From: Psychroflexus maritimus
GTDB lineage: Bacteria > Bacteroidota > Bacteroidia > Flavobacteriales > Flavobacteriaceae
Assembly: GCF_011089875.1 (NCBI RefSeq)
Contig: NZ_JAANAS010000039.1
Span: 124,001-188,000 of the forward strand
DNA length: 64,000 nt
Reading direction: 5' to 3'
In this document: positions 17,791-27,336 of the stretch, piece after piece
Layout of the letters: each line of letters starts with the position of its first letter
How positions within the stretch are numbered: position 1 is the first letter of the stretch
Program-made: the position numbers and the translations under genes
The notes under the pieces: model-generated
Told to the model about the DNA's origin: nothing
The model's input: only the letters and a program-made list of their open reading frames with translations
Databases searched by the model: none

Positions 17791-20148
17791 TTGAATAAAT
17801 TATTTTACTTTCATATTTTATTTTTTTGCGTTTTGCAATTAAGTTTTAGTCAAAGCTTTGTCACCGTCGAGCATCAAAGTTTTTCTTCTCAACAGCTTAT
17901 TGAACAAGTCTTATTTGGTAATACCGATTGTGTAGATGATATTACTGTAACTCAAGCTATTTCAGGAAACTTTAACGATGGTATGTTGAGCTACGGTAGT
18001 TTTAATGCAAATGCTTCAGATTTTCCTTTTGAAAGCGGACTAGTTTTAAGTACGGGAAGACTAGACCATACAGAAGGTCCTAATGATATGCTTAGTGATG
18101 ATGATGCGCCAGGCTGGCAAGGTGATCAGGATTTACGTGATGCGCTTGATATTCCAGATGAAGAAGTGATTACCAATGCAACCTCCATTACTTTTAACTT
18201 TGTTCCTCAAGCTAATCAACTTAGTTTTCGTTATATTTTTGCTTCCGAAGAATACCAAGAAAATAATTCAAATACTTGTATTTTTTCAGATGTATTTACT
18301 TTTTTAATTCGTCCTATTGGTGGCGAATTTGAAAATGTAGCTCTTGTCCCTGGAACAGAAACGCCAGTAAAAGTAACTACCGTGCGGCCCGATATTCCTA
18401 ATGGTTGTCAAGCCTTAAATGAAGAATGGTTTGGACAATTTAATCAAGGTGAAAATGCTTCCACTTCTCCAACTAATTTTAACGGACAAACAAAGGTTTT
18501 AACGGCTACTGCTAATTTAACTCCTGGAGAAACTTATGAAGTTAAATTAGTTATCGCCGATGAAGGGAATTACCGCTATGATTCGGCGGTGTATTTAGAG
18601 GCAGGAAGTTTTGACGTTGGTGTAGATTTAGGACAAGACCGAACAGGCGATAATGCCGTTTGTGAAGGTGATGAACTTTTACTTGAAGTGTTAGGTGATA
18701 ACTATAATGAAATCAGTTGGTTTTATAACGATAATCCAATTGAAAATGAAGCCACTTCATTATTGGTTTCTGAAGATGATTTAGGAGAAGGAACTTACCG
18801 CATAGAAGTTGAATTAGAAGGGGGATGTATTGCCCAAGACGAAATTGTAATTGATTATCAAAATATTGCTCCCATAGATGATTTTAGCCTTACAACTTGC
18901 GCTTCAGCAAATAGTGAGGTGTTTAATTTTAATCTCTTTGATATTCAACCTCAGGTAGTTGATGCAGAACAAAATTTGAGTATCGATAACTTCTTTATTA
19001 CCGAAACTGCTGCTGAAAACAATCAAAACCCTATACAAAACCCTGAAAGCTTTAGTCCACAAGCCAATCTTAATCAGGTTTTTGTTCGGCTAGTCAATCC
19101 TGGAGACTGCGAAATAATTGTTCCTGTTACTTTAGCTACTACCACTGATTTTTTTGACCCTATTGAGGTAATTGAATGTCCCGATTTTGATGATTTAGAA
19201 TTAAGTTTCAACAGTAATGCATTAAGAAACTTAGTTTTTGAAGAAATTGGTTTTGATACTGCTTCAGCTAAAATTTTCACCAGTTTAACTAATGCAGTTT
19301 TAGGGCAGAACCAAATTATAGCCGATAATTTTTCACTTCAACAAAATGAATTACCTACTACTTATTATGTGCGTTTAGATGATTTGGGAGAATGTGCTGG
19401 AATTGTTCCCATTGAATTTAGGACTCCCGGAATACCTCAATTTACAGATGAAGAAGTTTTTGCGTTATGTGCTAATCAAAGTCAAGATTTAGAAATTAAT
19501 GCAGGAGTGATTAATGCTACTCAAGAAACTTCTTATGCATGGAATACTGGAGAAACTTCAGAAAGTATTTTTGTTGATGAGCCTGGTGAGTATTCCGTGA
19601 TTGTTACCAATTCTATCACAACTAATAATGGAGAGGTGGTTTCTTGCGAAGATTTTAAAAGTTTTGAAGTGATTTCCTCAGGAATAGAATCAGCCAGCGT
19701 CTCGCTTGTAGGTAATCCTGGAAGTTATCAGGCTGTTGTTAATGTTGTTGGGGAAGGCGAATTTCAGTATGCCTTAAATGATTATAATTTTCAGTCGTCT
19801 AATAGCTTCCAAGTTCAGCAATCTAATAATATTGCTTTTATCAGAGATTTAGGTGGATGTGGAATTGTTTCGGTTAATTTTGTTGCTATTCAATTCCCTA
19901 AATTCTTCACTCCTAATGGAGATGGACAAAATGACGGTTGGCGACCTAGGGGCTTGAATCCTAATCGAACTGATTTAGTTCGTATTGATATTTTTGATCG
20001 TTTTGGAAAACGTTTGGTGAGCCTAGCTCCTGGTAATGCTTGGGATGGAACTTACAACGGTAAACCTATGCCTTCTAACGATTATTGGTTTCAAGCTGTC
20101 TTTAACGATGGAAGCACCTACAAATCTAACCTTACTTTAAAACGATAA
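17791..20148 (+). CDS. Choice-of-anchor L protein with T9SS type B sorting domain
   Basis: The 785-residue product begins at a TTG codon: that start gives a proper signal peptide (residues 1-20, ending in LSFSQ), and no in-frame ATG exists upstream. Residues of about 30-270 are a choice-of-anchor L-like domain (GLVLSTGRLDHTEGPND, FRYIFASEEY). The middle carries PKD-like/Ig-like stretches. The C terminus is a gliding-motility-associated/T9SS type B domain (FFTPNGDGQNDGWRP, DIFDRFGKRL, WDGTYNGKPMPS). It is probably exported by the type IX system and attached to the cell surface. It precedes uvrB by 3 bases. Confidence 0.88.
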   Translation: MNKLFYFHILFFCVLQLSFSQSFVTVEHQSFSSQQLIEQVLFGNTDCVDDITVTQAISGNFNDGMLSYGSFNANASDFPFESGLVLSTGRLDHTEGPNDMLSDDDAPGWQGDQDLRDALDIPDEEVITNATSITFNFVPQANQLSFRYIFASEEYQENNSNTCIFSDVFTFLIRPIGGEFENVALVPGTETPVKVTTVRPDIPNGCQALNEEWFGQFNQGENASTSPTNFNGQTKVLTATANLTPGETYEVKLVIADEGNYRYDSAVYLEAGSFDVGVDLGQDRTGDNAVCEGDELLLEVLGDNYNEISWFYNDNPIENEATSLLVSEDDLGEGTYRIEVELEGGCIAQDEIVIDYQNIAPIDDFSLTTCASANSEVFNFNLFDIQPQVVDAEQNLSIDNFFITETAAENNQNPIQNPESFSPQANLNQVFVRLVNPGDCEIIVPVTLATTTDFFDPIEVIECPDFDDLELSFNSNALRNLVFEEIGFDTASAKIFTSLTNAVLGQNQIIADNFSLQQNELPTTYYVRLDDLGECAGIVPIEFRTPGIPQFTDEEVFALCANQSQDLEINAGVINATQETSYAWNTGETSESIFVDEPGEYSVIVTNSITTNNGEVVSCEDFKSFEVISSGIESASVSLVGNPGSYQAVVNVVGEGEFQYALNDYNFQSSNSFQVQQSNNIAFIRDLGGCGIVSVNFVAIQFPKFFTPNGDGQNDGWRPRGLNPNRTDLVRIDIFDRFGKRLVSLAPGNAWDGTYNGKPMPSNDYWFQAVFNDGSTYKSNLTLKR

Positions 20149-20151
20149 GTC

Positions 20152-22161
20152 ATGGAATTTAAATTATCATCAGCATTTCAACCTACTGGAGACCAGCCAA
20201 AAGCTATTCAACAATTGGTAAAAGGAATTGAAGGTGGTGAGCAGTTTCAGACCTTATTAGGAGTGACTGGTTCTGGAAAAACTTTCACTATGGCCAACGT
20301 AGTAAAAGAAGTACAACGCCCTACTCTAGTTTTAGCGCATAACAAAACTTTGGCTGCACAACTTTATTCTGAATTCAAAGATTTTTTCCCTGAAAATGCA
20401 ATTGAATATTTTGTTTCTTACTACGATTACTATCAGCCAGAAGCCTTTATTCCTAGTTCAGGAACCTATATTGAAAAAGATCTTTCAATTAACGAAGAAA
20501 TAGAAAAACTACGTTTGAGCACTACCTCTTCCCTACTTTCAGGACGACGAGATGTACTGGTTGTTGCTTCGGTAAGTTGCTTATACGGTATTGGAAATCC
20601 GCAGGAGTTTCAAAAAAATGTCATTTCAGTTGAAGTTGGACAGGAAATTCCTCGCACACAATTACTTAAACGTTTAGTACAAAGTTTATATTCAAGAACC
20701 GAAGTACAATTTAATCATGGTAACTTCAGAATAAAAGGAGATACGCTTGACGTTTTCCCGGGCTATGCCGATCATGCTTATCGAATTCATTTTTTTGGTG
20801 ATGAAATTGAAGAAATTGAAGCTTTTGATGTACAAAATAATGCTATTTTATCAAAATACGACAAACTCAACATCTATCCAGCCAATATTTTTGTGACCTC
20901 ACCAGATGTTTTAAATCAAGCCATAGATCAAATTGCAATCGATTTAGGAAAGCAAATTGACTACTTTAAAGAAATTGGAAAACCCTTAGAAGCTAAAAGA
21001 ATTGAGGAACGTACCAACTTTGATTTAGAAATGATTAAGGAACTTGGCTATTGTTCTGGAATTGAAAATTATTCACGTTATTTAGATGGCAGACAACCTG
21101 GCACACGCCCCTTCTGTCTGTTAGATTATTTTCCCGATGATTATTTAATGGTGGTGGATGAGAGTCATGTCACTATTCCTCAGGTGGGAGCCATGTATGG
21201 TGGTGATCGCTCAAGGAAAGAAAACCTTGTGGATTATGGATTTCGACTTCCTGCTGCATTAGATAATAGACCGCTTAAATTAGAGGAATTTGAACTCCTA
21301 CAGAATCAAGTTGTTTACGTAAGTGCCACTCCCGCTGATTACGAATTACACAAAACAGAAGGGATTTATGTGGAACAAGTCATTCGTCCAACAGGGCTTC
21401 TAGACCCTGTGATTGAAGTTCGTCCTAGTCAAAATCAGATCGATGATTTAATTGAAGAAATTCATTTGCGAGTAGAAAAAGACCAACGTGTTTTAGTAAC
21501 GACATTAACCAAGCGAATGGCCGAAGAATTAACCAAATACCTTTCACGTGTTGATATTAGAACGCGCTATATACACAGCGATATTGACACCTTAGAGCGA
21601 GTTGAGATTATGGCCGATTTACGAAAAGGAATTTTTGATGTTTTGGTGGGAGTTAATTTGCTTAGAGAAGGTTTGGATTTACCAGAAGTTTCTTTAGTTG
21701 CCATATTAGATGCCGATAAGGAAGGGTTTTTAAGAAGTAACCGAACCCTAACCCAAACTATTGGTAGAGCTGCCCGGCACCTTGAAGGAAAAGCTATTTT
21801 GTATGCCGATAAAATCACGAACAGCATGCAAAAAACCATTGACGAAACCGAATATAGAAGAAACAAACAAATAGGTTATAACAAAGCGAATAACATTACT
21901 CCCAAGGCCTTAAACAAGAAACTAGATTCAGCCTTAAGCGGAAACCGAAAAGACAACAAAGCCTATCAAATTGAAAGTAAACAATTATTAGCTGCTGAAG
22001 AAAAACTTTCTACCTTTACGAAGAAAGATGTGGATCAGCAAATGAAAAAAGTAAGAAAACTGATGGAAAATGCAGCCAAAGAACTTGACTTTATGGAAGC
22101 TGCCAAATTTCGTGACCAGTTGAAAGCTTTAGAAGATAAAAAGAAAGAATTTCAAAGCTAG
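20152..22161 (+). CDS. uvrB: Excinuclease ABC subunit B
   Basis: UvrB (669 residues) is the damage-verifying helicase of nucleotide excision repair, loaded by UvrA and partnered by UvrC. It has Walker A GVTGSGKT at residues 37-44, the beta-hairpin region (YYDYYQPEAFIPSSGTYI), VVDESH motif II, helicase motifs V and VI (GLDLPEVSLVAILDAD, QTIGRAARH), and a C-terminal UVR motif (DFMEAAKFRDQLKAL) for UvrC binding. uvrA lies at 47247-50039. The gene starts 3 bases after the T9SS gene, so it is likely co-transcribed with it. Confidence 0.97.
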   Translation: MEFKLSSAFQPTGDQPKAIQQLVKGIEGGEQFQTLLGVTGSGKTFTMANVVKEVQRPTLVLAHNKTLAAQLYSEFKDFFPENAIEYFVSYYDYYQPEAFIPSSGTYIEKDLSINEEIEKLRLSTTSSLLSGRRDVLVVASVSCLYGIGNPQEFQKNVISVEVGQEIPRTQLLKRLVQSLYSRTEVQFNHGNFRIKGDTLDVFPGYADHAYRIHFFGDEIEEIEAFDVQNNAILSKYDKLNIYPANIFVTSPDVLNQAIDQIAIDLGKQIDYFKEIGKPLEAKRIEERTNFDLEMIKELGYCSGIENYSRYLDGRQPGTRPFCLLDYFPDDYLMVVDESHVTIPQVGAMYGGDRSRKENLVDYGFRLPAALDNRPLKLEEFELLQNQVVYVSATPADYELHKTEGIYVEQVIRPTGLLDPVIEVRPSQNQIDDLIEEIHLRVEKDQRVLVTTLTKRMAEELTKYLSRVDIRTRYIHSDIDTLERVEIMADLRKGIFDVLVGVNLLREGLDLPEVSLVAILDADKEGFLRSNRTLTQTIGRAARHLEGKAILYADKITNSMQKTIDETEYRRNKQIGYNKANNITPKALNKKLDSALSGNRKDNKAYQIESKQLLAAEEKLSTFTKKDVDQQMKKVRKLMENAAKELDFMEAAKFRDQLKALEDKKKEFQS

Positions 22162-22230
22162 TTATGACCTCCATGCTATATTTTATGTTAAAAAACACCT
22201 TTTGCACTCACATGAATGGGAAGTTCGCTC

Positions 22231-22821
22231 CTACTCGATTGTTTTGATAACTGATATAAATTGCAAGAATTCCTTAAAAGCCAAAGCTCGGTGACTTATC
22301 GTATTTTTAACTGAAGTATTCATTTCTGCAAAACTTGTAGAGTAATTTTCTGGCTGAAAAATGGGATCGTAGCCAAATCCTTTTCCGCCTCTTTTCTCCT
22401 CTAAAATTTCTCCTTTACAAATGCCTATAAAAGATTTAGAAACCGTTGAATTCTTAAAATGAATTACAGTCTTAAAATGAGCTTTTCTAGATGTTTTATT
22501 GCTTAATTCTTTCAACAGTTTATTCATATTCGCTGAAGCACTTTTCGCTTCACCAGCATACCTTGCGGTTCTTACTCCTGGTTCTCCGTTTAAAGCTTCA
22601 ACTTCCAAACCTGTATCATCGGCAAAACAAGCCAAGCCATAGGTGTTAAAAACATAATCTGCCTTGATTTTTGCGTTTCCCTCAATGCTTGGCGCATTTT
22701 CAATTATTTCTTCGTTGCATCCAATATCGGTTAAGCTTTTGATTTTTATATGAGTAGGCATCATTTGCTGAACTTCTTTCAGCTTATTCATATTATGTGT
22801 AGCAAAAACAATTTCTTTCAT
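22231..22821 (-). CDS. rdgB: Non-canonical purine NTP pyrophosphatase (RdgB/HAM1)
   Basis: The 196-residue protein hydrolyses dITP, XTP and ITP to monophosphates and so keeps deaminated purines out of DNA and RNA. It has the N-terminal THNMNKLKEV motif, GNAKIKADY, FADDTGLEVEALNGEPGV and the C-terminal SHRALAFKEF helix of the RdgB/HAM1 fold. It is cytoplasmic and monocistronic, converging with uvrB. Confidence 0.93.
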   Translation of the reverse strand: MKEIVFATHNMNKLKEVQQMMPTHIKIKSLTDIGCNEEIIENAPSIEGNAKIKADYVFNTYGLACFADDTGLEVEALNGEPGVRTARYAGEAKSASANMNKLLKELSNKTSRKAHFKTVIHFKNSTVSKSFIGICKGEILEEKRGGKGFGYDPIFQPENYSTSFAEMNTSVKNTISHRALAFKEFLQFISVIKTIE

Positions 22822-22985
22822 CTATTTATTTTATTTGTTTATAAGTGGTCAGATACGACACGTATAATCATCTTTCAGTGTGAAGAAGCTTTACACATGG
22901 GTCTTTTATCAATTTTTTTATGCAAAATAAGTTTATTTCAAATAGATGTGCAAAGATTTCAAAATCATAATGTTTTTTTATCATT

Positions 22986-23010
22986 AACCTGAGTTGAGTT
23001 ATTAGTTTTC
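22986..23010. repeat. Isolated AACCTGAGTT repeat end
   Basis: The sequence AACCTGAGTTGAGTTATT shares its first ten bases and the TTAT tail with the terminal repeats of the MITE-like element at 43355-43619 and with a single copy at 55003. Only one end is visible here, in the 310-base region between rdgB and the tRNA genes; the rest of that region holds only the tRNA promoter. Confidence 0.35.
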
Positions 23011-23069
23011 TGATTCACAAATAACTACTTAAAAAAAGAAAAATTAATTCAAAAAAAGTCGATATTAGT

Positions 23070-23100
23070 TTTGCAAGAATGATTTGGGGTTGTATATTTG
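23070..23100 (+). promoter_or_regulatory. Flavobacterial promoter of the tRNA-Ser/tRNA-Pro operon
   Basis: A TTTG -33 box (23070-23073) and a TATATTTG -7 box (23093-23100, followed by C) are spaced by exactly 19 bases, which matches the known Bacteroidota promoter consensus for the primary sigma factor. It lies 35 bases upstream of tRNA-Ser. Confidence 0.75.
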
Positions 23101-23135
23101 CACCCGCAAAGAAAGAAGTTCTTTTTTACAATATT

Positions 23136-23219
23136 GGAGAGGTGGCAGAGTGGTAATGCAGCAGATTGCTAATCTGTAGACGCGAAAGTGTCTCCAGGGT
23201 TCGAGTCCCTGTCTCTCCG
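23136..23219 (+). tRNA. tRNA-Ser (anticodon GCU)
   Basis: The 84-base class II tRNA has the acceptor stem GGAGAGG/TCTCTCC, anticodon loop TTGCTAA (anticodon GCT), a long variable arm (AGACGCGAAAGTGTCT) and T-loop GTTCGAGTC. Discriminator base G; the CCA end is not encoded. It reads AGC/AGU codons. It is first in a two-tRNA transcript. Confidence 0.95.
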
Positions 23220-23257
23220 CAAGATTTTTTTAAGGAAATCTTGTTCAATACACTATT

Positions 23258-23332
23258 CGGGGTGTAGCGTAGCCCGGTCATCGCGCCTGCTTTGGGAGCA
23301 GGAGGTCGCAGGTTCGAATCCTGCCACCCCGA
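23258..23332 (+). tRNA. tRNA-Pro (anticodon UGG)
   Basis: This 75-base tRNA has acceptor stem CGGGGTG/CACCCCG, anticodon loop with TGG in CTGCTTTGGGAGCAG, and T-arm GCAGGTTCGAATCCTGC. It is 38 bases after tRNA-Ser. A truncated copy that begins at its D-loop GG lies 50 bases downstream. Confidence 0.95.
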
Positions 23333-23340
23333 CTTAATTA

Positions 23341-23367
23341 AGCCATACAAAAATGTGTGGCTTTTTT
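23341..23367 (+). terminator. Terminator of the tRNA-Ser/Pro transcript
   Basis: The stem AGCCATACA (23341-23349) pairs with TGTGTGGCT (23354-23362; one G-U pair), followed by a T run. It lies 8 bases after tRNA-Pro. Confidence 0.85.
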
Positions 23368-23382
23368 GCTTTTCAAAAAGTT

Positions 23383-23425
23383 CTGGTCATCGCGTCCTGT
23401 TTTAGACGGGAAGGTTGAACTGAAC
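23383..23425 (+). pseudogene. tRNA-Pro fragment with rewritten anticodon arm
   Basis: GGTCATCGCG (23385-23394) is identical to the D-loop/D-stem of the tRNA-Pro 100 bases upstream. The copy starts at the conserved D-loop GG. Where tRNA-Pro has its anticodon arm, the copy has a 6-bp hairpin TCCTGT-TTTAG-ACGGGA (one T-G pair). Weak T-arm similarity (AGGTTGAA) follows. It cannot form a tRNA. The remaining 250 bases to the ABC permease hold nothing else that I can see. Confidence 0.5.
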
Positions 23426-23680
23426 CATTCAATTCAGCAAAAAACCTTATAAAAAATCAACAACTGGGGATATCTTTTTTTTAGATGTATTTTTTATAAT
23501 GAAACATAAAGTAAAAAAGGAAAATTTAAATTTGATACAGACAAACTCTTGTGGCTAGAACATTTATTTATATGTTAAGGTACTAAAACATATTAACTAT
23601 GCGCTAAATGGCTTCTATTTATAATTGAACGTCTTTCGTTTTTGTTGGCGAAACGGTATTTTTTCAAGAATTAAAAAAAC

Positions 23681-24496
23681 TTACAAATCTCTATTTTTAA
23701 GCACCTTTAATGAACCAAAAATAAATACAAATGTCCAACCTACAGGAATTAAATATTCATACCAATAGGTTTTTACATCTCTTGAAAAATCTGTACCCAT
23801 TGCTGTAGAAGCCGATTTAACCACATTAAATCGAGTAAATGGCTCCTTAATTAGATTAGCCATAGATTCTAAAGGAAAAAAATTACTGAGCCATGGAATT
23901 TCATTTCTTAAACTAATCATTGCAATAGCTTCAATAATTAAAAGTAAAAACAAGAAGCCAAGTGCAAAAGCTGATTTCCTAATCAGAATACCTAAAAACA
24001 TACACAAACTAAAAAAAGCGGTAAGTTTTATAAAGTAAGCTAACAGAAAATGTAAATCGCTAAAAATTATACCTGCTTCGTTGTAGTCTGAGTAGATTAA
24101 ACCAAGTACTAAGCTAACAATAAAAACCAATAAGGTGGAAACCAGAGCAAAAACTAAGATGGTATAAAATTTAGAGAGAACAAATTCTTTTTTTGACAAG
24201 CCATCTATAAAGTTTTGTTTTAAAGTACGGTTGGTATATTCGCTAGAAACCATAGAAACAATAACTACCGCTAAAAATATTTTGATGAGTGCCACCATGT
24301 AGGTGTTAAAATGCCAAATATAAGGGAAATTGAAAATGCCCTGTTCGGCAAGTTGAAACTCAAAATCACCAAACTTAAACTTAATCATAGAGAAAATGGC
24401 CGTAGTAAAAAATAGTAAAAAGTAAATAATACTCAGTACTTTAGCAGATTTGCTGAATTTTAATTTAAATAATTCGATGGATAATAATCTACGCAT
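23681..24496 (-). CDS. ABC-2 type transporter permease
   Basis: The 271-residue integral membrane protein has six predicted hydrophobic segments (for example LSIIYFLLFFTTAIFSMI, ILVFALVSTLLVFIVSLVL, ALGFLFLLLIIEAIAMISL) and the ABC-2 layout. It overlaps the ATPase gene by 8 bases, so the two form one exporter of the type that removes antibiotics or other amphiphiles, or helps gliding. The substrate is unknown. Confidence 0.85.
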   Translation of the reverse strand: MRRLLSIELFKLKFSKSAKVLSIIYFLLFFTTAIFSMIKFKFGDFEFQLAEQGIFNFPYIWHFNTYMVALIKIFLAVVIVSMVSSEYTNRTLKQNFIDGLSKKEFVLSKFYTILVFALVSTLLVFIVSLVLGLIYSDYNEAGIIFSDLHFLLAYFIKLTAFFSLCMFLGILIRKSAFALGFLFLLLIIEAIAMISLRNEIPWLSNFFPLESMANLIKEPFTRFNVVKSASTAMGTDFSRDVKTYWYEYLIPVGWTFVFIFGSLKVLKNRDL

Positions 24497-25397
24497 GATT
24501 TTCTGATTTGGTTAAGGCTAAAAAGTTGTCTTCAAGGGTGTCTTTTTTCCACTGTAAATGAGTCAGCACTATTCCTTTTTCAAAGCATAATTGATTAATT
24601 TCAGCAGGTTTTAATTCACTTTTAAGTATGGCTTTCACAAATTTATATTCAGTTTGATTAATATCTTTTACTTCTGGTAAGTTTTGTAAGAGTTGAACTA
24701 ACTGTTCTTGATTTTCGCTTGCTAACTCAATAAACCCATAGCTAGCTTTCATTTCATCTACCTTGCCATTATAGATCATTTTTCCTTTCTGAAGCACAAT
24801 TACATGTGTACAAATTTTCTCAACTTCATCCAATAAATGCGAAGCCAATAAAATGGTAGTTCCAGATTGTGCTATTTGCAAAATTATATCCCTAATTTGT
24901 CGTATTCCCTTAGGGTCTAATCCGTTAGTAGGTTCATCAAGAATTAAAATGGCAGGCTTGTTTAGTAGTGCCGAAGCAATGGCAAGACGTTGTTTCATTC
25001 CTAAAGAAAAATTCTTAAAAGCTTCGTCTTTTCTGTCCCAAAGCTCTACAAGTCTCAGAGTAGCTTCGTAGTCGGGCTGTTGAATTTCTTTTATTTTGGC
25101 AACTAACTTTAAATTGTCTAAAGCCGTCATAGAAGGGTAAAAATTTGGACTTTCAATAATAGCTCCAATTTTTTTTAAGGCTTCTTGAGTAGCACATTTA
25201 TTTTCAAACCATTGAAAACTCCCTGAGGTTGGATTAACCACATTTAAGAGCATTCCTAAGGTAGTCGATTTCCCGCTTCCATTGGGACCTAAAAGTCCAT
25301 AAACATGACCTTTTTCAATACTGAAACTAAGTTGGTCAACGGCATTTAATTGTCTAAATTTTTTAGTAAGTTGATGAACGTTAAGTATTTTTTCCAA
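24489..25397 (-). CDS. ABC-2 type transporter ATP-binding protein
   Basis: The 302-residue ATPase has Walker A GPNGSGKST, the signature LGMKQRLAIASALL and Walker B ILDEPTNGLDPKG, with a C-terminal extension typical of CcmA-type exporters. It begins at a TTG codon, since no ATG lies nearby in frame. It is the partner of the permease that overlaps its end. Confidence 0.9.
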   Translation of the reverse strand: MEKILNVHQLTKKFRQLNAVDQLSFSIEKGHVYGLLGPNGSGKSTTLGMLLNVVNPTSGSFQWFENKCATQEALKKIGAIIESPNFYPSMTALDNLKLVAKIKEIQQPDYEATLRLVELWDRKDEAFKNFSLGMKQRLAIASALLNKPAILILDEPTNGLDPKGIRQIRDIILQIAQSGTTILLASHLLDEVEKICTHVIVLQKGKMIYNGKVDEMKASYGFIELASENQEQLVQLLQNLPEVKDINQTEYKFVKAILKSELKPAEINQLCFEKGIVLTHLQWKKDTLEDNFLALTKSENHA

Positions 25398-25537
25398 AAT
25401 AAATATTTATTGGTAAGACGATTTACTTAACAAAACGTTACATTTTTCAAGTAATAATTTGAATTTAGGATAAATAGTCTTTGGTTACTTCGCGTAAATT
25501 GAATTTAAAAAGTTAATTTTGAATCCAAAATTTTAAA

Positions 25538-26473
25538 TTGAATTTTGAAAAAAGTATATTTAATAATAAACTGCCTATAAAAAATGATTTTGTATGGTAT
25601 TTCCCTAAAAAAAATATAGAAGTCTATCTAAAACGCGAAGATTTAATTCATCCTTTTGTTTCAGGGAATAAATTCAGAAAATTAAAATACAATCTAAAAT
25701 TTGCGCTTGAAAAAGGTTTCAAGGAAGTAATCACCTTTGGAGGAGCATTTTCTAATCACGTTTCAGCAACGGCTTATGCTTGTAAATTACTGAATTTAAA
25801 TTGTCTAGGAATTATTCGAGGTGAAGAACTAAGATCTTTGGGAAAAGAAAATTTTGCCTCCAACCCTACTCTTCAGTTTGCGCATCAATGCGGAATGAAA
25901 TTCAAATTTGTTAGTCGAAAAGCATATAGAGATAAAGAAAAGCTTCAGCTGGAATGGGCTTCAAAATTTCCTCATTCGTATTTTGTTCCTGAAGGTGGGA
26001 CTAATCAATGGGCAGTAAAAGGTTGTCAAGAAATGCTTTCAGAAGAGGATAAAAAATTCAACTACATAGCGGTTTCTTGTGGAACGGGAGGAACTTTAGC
26101 GGGACTTATAGAAGCTTCAGAAAATACTCAAAAAATCTTAGGTTTCTCTGCATTGAAAGGCGATTTTCTTCAGCATGAAATACAGCAATTAAGCGCTAAA
26201 AGAAATTGGGAATTGATCACCGATTATCATTTTGGAGGATATGCTAAAGTGAGTGATGAGTTAGTGATTTGGATGAACAACTTTTACCATGAAACGAAAA
26301 TTAGATTAGACCCTATTTATACAGCAAAAATGATGTTTGGGTTAGAAGACCTTATAAAAAGGGACTATTTTTCGAAAAATACTCGTATTTTAGCCATTCA
26401 TACAGGAGGTCTTCAAGGGGTTAAAGGAATGAATGAAGTACGCTCTGCAAAAGGTTTAAAATTAATTGATTAG
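25538..26473 (+). CDS. PLP-dependent ACC deaminase / D-cysteine desulfhydrase family
   Basis: The 311-residue enzyme carries the fold-type II PLP site: LKREDLIHPFVSGNKFRKLK with the Schiff-base lysine K45 in NKFRKLK, then FGGAFSNHVSATAYAC and the phosphate loop SCGTGGTLAG. Members act on 1-aminocyclopropane-1-carboxylate or D-cysteine. Deciding between them needs specific active-site residues that I cannot assign safely. The start is TTG at 25538. It is followed, after 6 bases, by the glucosaminidase gene. Confidence 0.85.
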   Translation: MNFEKSIFNNKLPIKNDFVWYFPKKNIEVYLKREDLIHPFVSGNKFRKLKYNLKFALEKGFKEVITFGGAFSNHVSATAYACKLLNLNCLGIIRGEELRSLGKENFASNPTLQFAHQCGMKFKFVSRKAYRDKEKLQLEWASKFPHSYFVPEGGTNQWAVKGCQEMLSEEDKKFNYIAVSCGTGGTLAGLIEASENTQKILGFSALKGDFLQHEIQQLSAKRNWELITDYHFGGYAKVSDELVIWMNNFYHETKIRLDPIYTAKMMFGLEDLIKRDYFSKNTRILAIHTGGLQGVKGMNEVRSAKGLKLID

Positions 26474-26479
26474 CATACA

Positions 26480-27331
26480 ATGAAAAAAATATTCGGATTA
26501 CTTATACTAGTTGCTTTAATGGTTTCCTGTGGAAGTAAAAAGCGGGTTTTTGAATCGCAACCAACTTCAACTCAAAAAACTACTTCTGATAGAGCTTTAA
26601 ACGTTGATAAAGATAAATCGGCTTTAGTGAAAAAAAGCTCTTCGAAATCAGCTATCAAAAGCAGCAATGAAAAACCTACTTTTACTAGTCCCGTAGAAGC
26701 TTATATTTGGGAATATGCTGGCGTAGCTCAAGAAGAAATGAAACTCTATGGAATTCCTGCAAGTATTAAAATGGCACAAGGAATCTTGGAATCGGGATCG
26801 GCTAACGGCAATTTAGCATCGCGCTCTAACAATCACTTTGGAATTAAGTGTTCAGATTGGGAAGGGGAACGCGTTTATCATGATGATGATGAGTTACAAG
26901 AATGTTTCAGAAAATACGTTGATCCAAAGTATTCCTATAGAGATCACTCACTTTTCCTCTATGAACGTTCTAGGTATGCCTTTTTATTTGATTACGAGAT
27001 TACGGATTACAAAGCTTGGGCAAGAGGTTTACGAAGAGCCGGTTATGCTACCGATAAAAAATATCCGGATAAATTAATTAGCTTAATTGAACGTTATAAA
27101 TTGTATGAATTAGACCAAGAAGTGGTGGATGGCACTCCCCCAACATATTTTCCTAAACCTGACAATCGTGTGAATTACGAAAGTCAAACTTATGTTGTTC
27201 AAAAAGGAGATACCTTGTATAAAGTTGCTACAAAATACAATTTAACGGTTGAAGAATTAAAAAAAATAAATGGACTGCGTTCCGACAATTTAAGTATTGG
27301 ACAAGAATTGATATTGAAAATTAAGAATTAG
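26480..27331 (+). CDS. Glucosaminidase lipoprotein with LysM domain
   Basis: This 283-residue envelope hydrolase has a lipobox (ALMVSC-Gly at about residue 17), a Ser/Lys-rich linker, a glucosaminidase domain (about residues 75-215: [42 protein letters not shown]) and a C-terminal LysM repeat ([18 protein letters not shown]). It cleaves N-acetylglucosaminyl bonds in peptidoglycan. It is probably co-transcribed with the PLP enzyme and hemL (6-base gaps). Confidence 0.92.
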   Translation: MKKIFGLLILVALMVSCGSKKRVFESQPTSTQKTTSDRALNVDKDKSALVKKSSSKSAIKSSNEKPTFTSPVEAYIWEYAGVAQEEMKLYGIPASIKMAQGILESGSANGNLASRSNNHFGIKCSDWEGERVYHDDDELQECFRKYVDPKYSYRDHSLFLYERSRYAFLFDYEITDYKAWARGLRRAGYATDKKYPDKLISLIERYKLYELDQEVVDGTPPTYFPKPDNRVNYESQTYVVQKGDTLYKVATKYNLTVEELKKINGLRSDNLSIGQELILKIKN

Positions 27332-27336
27332 ATTTT

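Noticed and set aside
23126-23350. A 74-codon open frame antisense to the tRNA-Ser and tRNA-Pro genes
   Set aside because: It is a translation of the reverse complement of two tRNAs, a known source of spurious proteins; it has no independent start signal.
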